From assembly GCA_937881255.1 (NCBI GenBank), contig CALGFH010000388.1, positions 1 to 11,710 on the forward strand: 11,710 nucleotides of DNA. Direction: 5' to 3'. This document shows, piece after piece, positions 7,241 to 11,710 of this stretch. The first letter of the stretch is position 1. Each line of letters begins with the position of its first letter. A program made the position numbers and the translations under genes. The notes beneath the pieces were generated by a model that saw only the letters and a program-made list of their open reading frames with translations, was not told where the DNA came from and made no database searches. The stretch is from an uncultured Actinomycetes bacterium. Its GTDB lineage: Bacteria; Actinomycetota; CALGFH01.

Positions 7241-7462
7241 ATGAAGGGCAAGCTCGGCATCGCCGTCGGCCTGGCGGCCGGTTACGTGCTCGGCACCCGC
7301 GCCGGCCGCGAGCGCTACCAGCAGCTCACCGCGTCGGCCAAGCGGATCGCGGACGAGCCCAGCCTGCAGCGGCTCCAGGAGGAGCTGAACGGGCTGTTCG
7401 GGTCGGGCGGCGGCCAGGGCACCGGCGGGTCGGCCTCGGGCACCACCGTCGAGCGCGTCTAG
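7241..7462 (+). CDS. Small YtxH-like membrane-anchored protein
   Basis: This 73-residue protein has one N-terminal hydrophobic segment (about 5-18, 'GIAVGLAAGYVLG') followed by 'TRAGRERYQQL', an amphipathic helix and a flexible Gly/Ser/Thr tail. The 'GYVLGTRAGRERY' stretch is characteristic of small actinobacterial proteins usually annotated as YtxH-domain or hypothetical. Their role is not established; a link to envelope stress is often suggested for YtxH relatives. The ATG has AGGGGA 7 nt upstream. The stop lies only 3 nt before the TTG start of the lipoprotein leader and in the same frame, so the downstream start may depend on terminating ribosomes. Confidence 0.8.
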   Translation: MKGKLGIAVGLAAGYVLGTRAGRERYQQLTASAKRIADEPSLQRLQEELNGLFGSGGGQGTGGSASGTTVERV

Positions 7463-7465
7463 CCG

Positions 7466-7583
7466 TTGCCTTCCCGACGCGACTTCCTGCGTCTCGCCGG
7501 CGCCGGCGGGAGCGCCGCCGGGCTGGCCGCCCTGCTGGCCGCCTGCGGCGGCGGTGACGAGCCGGGCGGGGCGGCCCCGGCCG
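7466..7583 (+). pseudogene. Tat signal peptide start, cut off from its gene by a 73-bp duplication
   Basis: Reading from TTG at 7466 gives a textbook twin-arginine lipoprotein leader: 'PSRRDFLRLAG' (twin Arg R4-R5), a hydrophobic core 'AAGLAALLAAC' and lipobox cysteine C27, then 'GGGDEPGGAAP'. This matches the beginning of the lipoprotein encoded downstream. The tandem copy that follows shifts the frame by one, and after about residue 39 the reading becomes Arg/Pro/Gly-rich nonsense. The frame stays open by chance and joins the frame of the winged-helix gene, ending at 9649. No good ribosome binding site precedes the TTG, but the upstream stop is 3 nt away, allowing reinitiation. This is most simply the original 5' end of the lipoprotein gene, disrupted. 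Confidence 0.65.
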
Positions 7584-7656
7584 AGCGCCGCCGGGCTGGC
7601 CGCCCTGCTGGCCGCCTGCGGCGGCGACGACGAGCCGGGCGGGGCGGCCCCGGCCG
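7511..7656 (+). repeat. 73-bp tandem duplication in the lipoprotein signal region (71/73 identical)
   Basis: Copy 1 is 7511-7583 and copy 2 is 7584-7656. They differ at only two adjacent bases: GGTGACG in copy 1 against GACGACG in copy 2 (about 7554-7555 and 7627-7628). The unit covers the hydrophobic core, the lipobox cysteine and the Gly/Asp/Glu linker. The unit length is 3n+1, so the duplication is a frameshift. Loss of one copy would restore one continuous Tat lipoprotein. Confidence 0.95.
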
Positions 7657-8465
7657 GCTCGCTGCAGGCCCTCAAGGCCGACGCCACCCAGCTGTCGCTG
7701 CTCGGCGCCCAGAGCCAGCTCCCGGTCGGGACCGGCCTGTACACCTTCGGGCTGGCCACCCCCGACAACCGGCTCGTCACCGGGGGCGCCCCCGAGGTCT
7801 GGGTGGCCCTGAACGACACCGGCCGGGCGGCCGGGCCGTTCCCGACCCGCTGGTTCGAGCTCGAGGCCTACGAGGAGACCAAGGACACCTCGCCCCGCAG
7901 CCCGCTCCGGGGCTTCTACGGGGCCGAGGTCGAGTTCCCCGAGGCCGGCAACTGGATGGTGGCGGCCACGACCGAGGTCGACGGGGGCCGGGCCGTCGGC
8001 TCGGGCGGGGTGCCGGTGGCCGCCGAGGTCCCGGCCGCCGTCGGCAGCAAGGCCAAGGCGCTGTCCACCCCGGTGGCGACCACCGCCGCCGGGCGCAAGA
8101 AGATCTGCACCCGCGAGCCCGCCTGCCCGCTGCACGAGGTGTCGCTGGACGACGCCCTGAAGGAAGGCCGCCCGACGGTGGTCAACTTCGGCACGCCGCT
8201 GCTCTGCACCAGCCGGATCTGCGGCCCGGTGGTCGACGAGCAGATGGTGGTGGCCGACAAGCTCGGCGACAGGGCGAGCTTCGTGCACGTCGAGATCTAC
8301 CCGAGCCGCGACACCTCCAAGCCGGTCCCCGCCCTCACCGAGTACGGCTTCACCACCGAGCCGTGGATGCTGGTGGTCGACCGCGACGGCGTGATCCGGG
8401 CCCGCTACGAGGGCCCGGTCACGGCCGCCCAGATCGAGGACGCCCTCCGGCCCCTGCTGGCCTGA
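7554..8465 (+). CDS. Thioredoxin-fold lipoprotein with CX4C motif
   Basis: From GTG 7554 the product has 303 residues. A short basic stretch and 'AAGLAALLAAC' give a lipobox LAAC with C22, so the protein should be lipid-anchored outside the membrane. Residues about 45-165 resemble a beta-rich domain of unknown role. Residues about 195-303 look like a thioredoxin fold: 'GRPTVVNFGTPLLCTSRICGPVVDE' then 'EPWMLVVDRDGVIRARYEG', including the expected Pro-containing strand. The active-site cysteines are C218 and C223, spaced CX4C rather than CXXC, plus C185 and C191 just before. A thiol-disulfide or metal-related role is plausible but not shown. The start is uncertain: GTG 7554 lies inside repeat copy 1 with no clear ribosome binding site, and the ancestral start was probably the Tat leader at 7466. 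The stop is 2 nt before the next ATG. Confidence 0.72.
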   Translation: MTSRAGRPRPSAAGLAALLAACGGDDEPGGAAPAGSLQALKADATQLSLLGAQSQLPVGTGLYTFGLATPDNRLVTGGAPEVWVALNDTGRAAGPFPTRWFELEAYEETKDTSPRSPLRGFYGAEVEFPEAGNWMVAATTEVDGGRAVGSGGVPVAAEVPAAVGSKAKALSTPVATTAAGRKKICTREPACPLHEVSLDDALKEGRPTVVNFGTPLLCTSRICGPVVDEQMVVADKLGDRASFVHVEIYPSRDTSKPVPALTEYGFTTEPWMLVVDRDGVIRARYEGPVTAAQIEDALRPLLA

Positions 8466-8467
8466 GG

Positions 8468-9649
8468 ATGGCGGCCACGGCCGCGCCCGCGGCCAAGCTC
8501 GGCTGGGACCAGGTGGCCGCCTGGCGGGCGGCCCGCCACCACCTGGACGAGCGCGCCCCGGCCAAGGCCATGCTGGAGGTCGTCGCCGGCATCGCCGGGC
8601 TCCATGCCCAGGTGATGTCCTCGGCCGAGCTGACCCTGGAGGCCCGGGTCGAGGGCCTGGAGCCCGGCGCCGTCCGCCGCGCCCTCTGGGAGGAGCGCAG
8701 CCTGGTCAAGACCTGGGCCATGCGCGGCACCCTGCACCTGCTCCCGGCGGCCGAGTTCCCCATGTGGCAGGCCGCCCGCTCGACCAGGCGCTGGTGGGAG
8801 ACGGGGTCCTGGCAGCGCGGCTTCGGGGTGACCCTGGACGAGCTGGAGCGGCTGAACGACGCCGTGGCCCAGGCCCTCGACGGCCAGCTGCTGACCCGTG
8901 AGGAGCTGGCCGACCGGGTCGGCCAGCTGACCCGGTCCAAGGAGCTGGGCGGCAAGCTCCGCGAGAGCTGGGGCGCGCTGCTCAAGCCGGCCGCCGCCCT
9001 CGGCCTCATCTGCTTCGCCCCCAGCCAGGGCCAGCAGGTCCGCTTCACCCGTCCCGACACCTGGCTGGGCGGCTGGACGAGCCACGACCCCGAGGAGGCC
9101 ATGGACCAGGTCACCCGCCGGTTCCTGGCCGCCTCGGGCCCGGTCACCCGTGAGGACTTCGCCCGCTGGTGGGGCATCCCCAGCCCGGCCCAGGGCCGCA
9201 AGCTGCTGGAGCGTCTCGGCGACGAGGTGGCCCGGGTCGAGGTCGAGGGCGCGGCCGCCTACGCCCTGGCCGCCGACGTGACCGGCCTGGCCAAGGCCGG
9301 CGGGCGGGCCCGGGGCGCGGGTGGCGGGTCGCGGACGGTGCGGCTGCTGCCCGCCTTCGACCAGTACGTGGTCACCGCCACCAGCCACGCCGAGCGGCTC
9401 ATGCCGGGGCCCTACAAGCCCCGCGTCTACCGGCCCCAGGGCTGGCTGTCGCCGGTGCTGCTGGTCGGGGGGCGCATGGAGGGCGTCTGGCGCCAGGAGG
9501 TCAAGGGCCAGCGCGTGCAGGTCACCGTCGAGCCGTTCGCCGGTCCCCTGCCCGCCTGGGCCAGGCGGGCCGCCGAGGCCGAGGCCGAGCGCCTGGCCGC
9601 GTTCGCCGGCGGGCAGCTGGAGCTGGGCTGGGCGGACGCCGAGGGCTAG
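8468..9649 (+). CDS. Winged-helix HTH_42 protein, AlkZ/YcaQ-like (possible DNA glycosylase)
   Basis: This 393-residue protein fits the HTH_42 (formerly DUF1006) family of tandem winged-helix proteins. Recognisable parts are the start 'LGWDQVAAWRAARHHL', 'GLHAQVMSSAELTLEARV' (44-61), 'WAMRGTLHLL' (about 82-91), 'TREDFARWWGI' and the late 'LLPAFDQYVVTATSH'. Characterised members (AlkZ, YcaQ/AlkX) are DNA glycosylases that remove bulky alkylated bases or unhook interstrand crosslinks; many others are unstudied. The catalytic Q-x-Q-type tripeptide appears here as H46-A47-Q48. ATG 8468 fits the family's usual N-terminus and follows the lipoprotein stop by 2 nt, implying coupled translation. The functional link to a lipoprotein is unclear. 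The TAG stop shares CTAG with the convergent dehydrogenase gene. Confidence 0.85.
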   Translation: MAATAAPAAKLGWDQVAAWRAARHHLDERAPAKAMLEVVAGIAGLHAQVMSSAELTLEARVEGLEPGAVRRALWEERSLVKTWAMRGTLHLLPAAEFPMWQAARSTRRWWETGSWQRGFGVTLDELERLNDAVAQALDGQLLTREELADRVGQLTRSKELGGKLRESWGALLKPAAALGLICFAPSQGQQVRFTRPDTWLGGWTSHDPEEAMDQVTRRFLAASGPVTREDFARWWGIPSPAQGRKLLERLGDEVARVEVEGAAAYALAADVTGLAKAGGRARGAGGGSRTVRLLPAFDQYVVTATSHAERLMPGPYKPRVYRPQGWLSPVLLVGGRMEGVWRQEVKGQRVQVTVEPFAGPLPAWARRAAEAEAERLAAFAGGQLELGWADAEG

Positions 9650-10413
9650 GGCTTGGGCGTGGCCGTGAAGGCGCCGCCGCCCACGGCCCGGCGGTACAGG
9701 CCGGGCAGCAGCACCCGGGCCACCGGGACCAGCCCGTACGGCTTGGGCACATACGCCTCGGGCCGGCGGTTGCGCCAGACGTCGAGGATCGTCTCGGCCA
9801 CCTTGTCCTCGGTCGACAGCATCCAGCGGGTCCAGGGCCGGGCCCGCAGCTCCCGCTGGGGGAAGCCCTCGGTGGCCACGAACCCGGGCTGGACCAGGCC
9901 GACGTGGACGCCGTGGCGCCGCTCCTCCATCGCCACGGCCTCGGTCCAGCCGGCCAGGGCGAACTTGCTGGCCGCGTACGACCCGACCCGGGGCCGCGAC
10001 ACCCGCCCGGCCACGCTGCCGATGTTGACCACCCCGCTCGGGGCCGAGCGGCGCAGCAGCGGCAGCAGGGCCTCGGTCAGCCGCACCTGGGCGTCGAAGT
10101 TGATCGCCATGACCCGGCGGACCTCGGCCCAGCCGCCCTCGGCGAAGCTCCCCCGCCCGCCGACGCCGGCGTTGTTGACCAGCAGGTCGAGGCGCCCGTG
10201 CTCGTCGGTGACCCGCTGGGCGACCAGCGCCGGGGTCGCCTCCTCGAGCAGGTCGGCGGCGATCACGGTGGCCCCGCCCAGCTCGCCGGCGAGCTCGTCG
10301 AGGCGGTCGCGGCGCCTGGCCACCAGCACCAGGTGGGCGCCGGGCTCCCTGGCCAGCCGGCGCGCCGCCGCCGCCCCGAGCCCGCTGGAGGCCCCGGTGA
10401 CCAGGGCGATCAT
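9646..10413 (-). CDS. Short-chain dehydrogenase/reductase (classical SDR)
   Basis: The 255-residue protein is a classical SDR. It has the dinucleotide-binding motif 'TGASSGLG' (6-13), Arg-rich 'VARRRDRL' (31-38) after the second strand, which favours NADP(H), 'NNAG' (80-83), N105, and the catalytic set S133, Y146 and K150 in 'YAASK'. The C-terminal 'VPKPYGLVPVARVLLPGLYRRAVGGG' is a tail seen in SDRs annotated as broad oxidoreductases. The substrate is unknown. The ATG overlaps the adk stop as ATGA (10410-10413), so it should be co-translated with adk. GGGGGCGG upstream is only a weak ribosome binding site. The TAG stop overlaps that of the convergent winged-helix gene. Confidence 0.93.
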   Translation of the reverse strand: MIALVTGASSGLGAAAARRLAREPGAHLVLVARRRDRLDELAGELGGATVIAADLLEEATPALVAQRVTDEHGRLDLLVNNAGVGGRGSFAEGGWAEVRRVMAINFDAQVRLTEALLPLLRRSAPSGVVNIGSVAGRVSRPRVGSYAASKFALAGWTEAVAMEERRHGVHVGLVQPGFVATEGFPQRELRARPWTRWMLSTEDKVAETILDVWRNRRPEAYVPKPYGLVPVARVLLPGLYRRAVGGGAFTATPKP

Positions 10414-11000
10414 GCCGCCCCCGCGCGGCCGCCGCGCTCGGCGAGGGCGGCGGCGATCCGCCCGGTGACCTCGTCCAGGTCGCCCTTGGCCTCGATCCTG
10501 ACCAGCAGCCCCCGGTCGTCGTAGAAGTCGAGCAGCGGCTTGGTCTCGTCCCCGAACAGCTTCAGCCGCCGCCGGATGGCGCCCTCGTCGTCGTCCTCGG
10601 CCCGGTCCTGCTCCTCGGCCCGGCCGGCCAGCCGGTCGCGCAGCTCGTCCTCGTCGATCTCGAAGCTGACCACCGCGTCCAGCGGGCACCCCAGCTCCTC
10701 CAGCCGCCGCTCGAGGGCCTCGGCCTGGGGGACGGTTCGCGGGAACCCGTCGAGCACGAAGCCGCCGGCGCAGTCGCCCTCCCCCATCCGCTCCAGCACC
10801 ATGTCGATCATGACCTCGTCGGGCACCAGGTCGCCCCGGTCCATGTACCGGCTGGCCGTGCGGCCCAGCTCCGTCCCCCGCTCGGCGTTGGAGCGGAGGA
10901 TCTCGCCGGTGGCGATGTGGACGCCCCCGAACCGGTCGACGATCCGGCCGGCCTGGGTCCCCTTGCCGGCCCCGGGCGGGCCGACCAGGACGATGCGCAT
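10410..11000 (-). CDS. adk: Adenylate kinase
   Basis: This 196-residue enzyme interconverts ATP + AMP and 2 ADP in the cytoplasm. Visible motifs are the P-loop 'GPPGAGKGT' (7-15), the AMP site 'ATGEILR' with T31 and R36, 'FVLDGFPRT' (81-89) with R88, and LID-flanking R123, R127 and R143-R145. The LID is the short form without a zinc-binding Cys cluster, as in actinobacterial adenylate kinases; it carries an unusually acidic stretch (128-139). 'GEILR' replaces the more common 'GDMLR'. AGGGAG lies 7 nt before the ATG. adk usually sits between secY and map in the ribosomal protein cluster. Here it lies between GNAT and SDR genes, so it is either a relocated or a second copy. Confidence 0.93.
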   Translation of the reverse strand: MRIVLVGPPGAGKGTQAGRIVDRFGGVHIATGEILRSNAERGTELGRTASRYMDRGDLVPDEVMIDMVLERMGEGDCAGGFVLDGFPRTVPQAEALERRLEELGCPLDAVVSFEIDEDELRDRLAGRAEEQDRAEDDDEGAIRRRLKLFGDETKPLLDFYDDRGLLVRIEAKGDLDEVTGRIAAALAERGGRAGAA

Positions 11001-11031
11001 CCCCGAGCTCCCTTCTCATCTGGCGGCGGGT

Positions 11032-11049
11032 GGGCATGGAACCACGCCC
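11032..11049 (-). other. Small hairpin between the GNAT and adk genes
   Basis: GGGCATGG (11032-11039) and CCACGCCC (11042-11049) can pair over 8 positions with one G-T wobble on the minus-strand transcript. It lies in the 61-nt gap after the GNAT stop, upstream of the adk ribosome binding site. It could attenuate or separate expression of adk. The 2-nt loop means the closing pair must open, so the evidence is weak. Confidence 0.25.
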
Positions 11050-11061
11050 GGCGTCCGCCGC

Positions 11062-11553
11062 TCAAGGAACCCGGTAGAACCGCAGCTGGTCGCTCCGGTC
11101 GTACAGCCGCATCCCGGCCCGCTCCATCACCCGCTGCGACGGCAGGTTGGCATGGGTGGTGTCGGCCTCGACCGCCGCCACCTCCGGCTGCTCCAGCGCC
11201 CAGGCGACCACCGCCCGCAGCGCCTCGGTCGCATAGCCCCGCCCCCGGGCTCCCGGGGCCAGCCCGTACCCGACCGTCACCGACCCCCGCTGGTCCGGCG
11301 GCCCGTGGAAGCCGATGTCCCCCACCACCATGTCGTCCCCGGACCGCACCACCTGGTAGACCCCGTACGCCCCCGGGTCGGCCCCGTTGTCGATCGCCCG
11401 CACGAACGCCTCGACCGCGATCAGCGTCCCCTGCATCGGATACCCGGCCATCCAGGGCCGCTCCGGGTCGGCCTTCCCCTGCAGCAGCGCCCGCGCCTCG
11501 GAGGCCTCCAGCTGCCGGAGCCACAGCCGCTCACTCCCGATCAGGTTCCCCAT
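11062..11553 (-). CDS. GNAT-family N-acetyltransferase (RimJ/Acetyltransf_3 type)
   Basis: The 163-residue protein begins 'IGSERLWLRQLEASEARAL', typical of the Acetyltransf_3 subfamily. The central acetyl-CoA binding motif A is 'VGYGLAPGARGRGYATEAL' (94-112), with R103-x-x-G106-x-A108 holding the pyrophosphate. The late 'NLPSQRVMERAGMRL' helix (about 135-149) is also characteristic. It should transfer an acetyl group to an amine, but the substrate cannot be predicted. It is the first gene of a minus-strand run with adk and the SDR. GGGTGGGTGG directly before the ATG is a weak ribosome binding site. Its upstream side is shared with the tRNA-His promoter region (11554-11626). Confidence 0.88.
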   Translation of the reverse strand: MGNLIGSERLWLRQLEASEARALLQGKADPERPWMAGYPMQGTLIAVEAFVRAIDNGADPGAYGVYQVVRSGDDMVVGDIGFHGPPDQRGSVTVGYGLAPGARGRGYATEALRAVVAWALEQPEVAAVEADTTHANLPSQRVMERAGMRLYDRSDQLRFYRVP

Positions 11554-11605
11554 CCACCCACCCAGCCGACCCGCTTCCCGCTGGCCACACCCCCGCCGGC
11601 CCCGG

Positions 11606-11611
11606 TATCCT
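11606..11611 (+). promoter_or_regulatory. Candidate -10 element of tRNA-His
   Basis: TATCCT fits a TANNNT -10 hexamer 16 bp before the tRNA and predicts transcription from about 11618, giving a short 5' leader for RNase P to remove. The -35 side is not recognisable. Confidence 0.4.
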
Positions 11612-11626
11612 TCCCTCGCTCATCAT

Positions 11627-11704
11627 GGTGATCGTAGCTCAGGTGGTTAGAGCGTCGGGTTGTGGTCCCGAAGGTCGGGGGTTCGAGTCCCCTCGGTCAC
11701 CCCA
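11627..11704 (+). tRNA. tRNA-His (anticodon GTG), with encoded G-1 and CCA
   Basis: The cloverleaf is complete. Acceptor stem GTGATCG (11628-11634) pairs with CGGTCAC (11694-11700), with one T-G wobble. The D-arm is GCTC/GAGC. The anticodon stem TCGGG/CCCGA holds the loop TTGTGGT, with anticodon GTG for His. The T-arm has the TTCGAGT loop. The extra G at 11627 (G-1) faces discriminator C73 (11701), which is the identity element of histidine tRNA, and CCA is encoded at 11702-11704. Confidence 0.97.
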
Positions 11705-11710
11705 CCGCTG

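Noticed and set aside
7511..7656. CRISPR-like or phase-variation repeat array
   Set aside because: Only two adjacent copies without spacers, lying in a coding region; this is a tandem duplication and not a CRISPR array.
9169..10524. Plus-strand open frame (451 residues) across the convergent winged-helix and SDR genes
   Set aside because: Shadow frame with no domain, overlapping two genes with clear family motifs.
10414..11037. N-terminal extension of the SDR frame from 11037, giving 463 residues
   Set aside because: The added part is the shifted frame of adk; the SDR fold begins at the ATG overlapping the adk stop.

Overview
This window comes from a GC-rich bacterium, most likely a soil-type or deep-branching member of the Actinomycetota. 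The signs are GTG and TTG starts alongside ATG, stops that are TAG or TGA with no TAA, DrrA/DrrB-type ABC exporter genes, NarL-type regulators with a 'SNxxIxxE' helix-turn-helix, a 'GYVLGTRAGRERY' small membrane protein, and very tight gene packing. The species cannot be named from the sequence alone. The genes are chromosomal in character; no insertion sequence, integrase, phage gene or CRISPR array was seen.

Layout, left to right. (1) 1-1043, minus: the N-terminal part of a secreted subtilisin-type (S8) protease. It runs off the left edge two or three residues before the expected catalytic serine. (2) 1044-1212: a divergent promoter region. (3) 1213-3495, plus: a molybdenum hydroxylase large subunit of the form II CoxL-like / xanthine dehydrogenase family, with no partner subunits nearby. 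(4) 3492-4172, minus, and 4573-5265, plus: two paralogous NarL/LuxR-type response regulators transcribed away from each other across a 400-bp control region full of repeats. The left one has a degenerate receiver domain. (5) 5373-7192, plus: a two-gene DrrA/DrrB-like ABC exporter with an ATGA overlap, preceded by an inverted repeat in its leader. (6) 7241-9649, plus: a small YtxH-like membrane protein, a thioredoxin-fold lipoprotein and a winged-helix (HTH_42, AlkZ/YcaQ-like) protein, closely spaced. (7) 9646-11553, minus: an operon of GNAT acetyltransferase, adenylate kinase (adk) and short-chain dehydrogenase. (8) 11627-11704, plus: tRNA-His(GTG).

The most unusual structure is at the start of the lipoprotein gene (7466-7656). 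A 73-bp segment encoding the signal-peptide core and lipobox is tandemly duplicated at 71/73 identity. Because 73 is not a multiple of three, a classical twin-arginine lipoprotein start (TTG at 7466) is now out of frame with the mature protein. The only two mismatches between the copies place a GTG codon in the first copy, in the correct frame, from which a shorter Sec-like lipoprotein signal could be read. This could be a real re-wiring of export route, a reversible contingency switch, a decaying gene or an assembly artefact; reads across 7480-7680 would decide.

Other structures worth attention: two convergent gene pairs whose stop codons share one palindromic CTAG; three 11-bp helically phased repeats between the regulators; a GC-only 10-bp hairpin just before the drrB-like start; and an apparent leaderless promoter for the CoxL-like gene. 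Nothing here amounts to a recognisable new defence or biosynthetic system.
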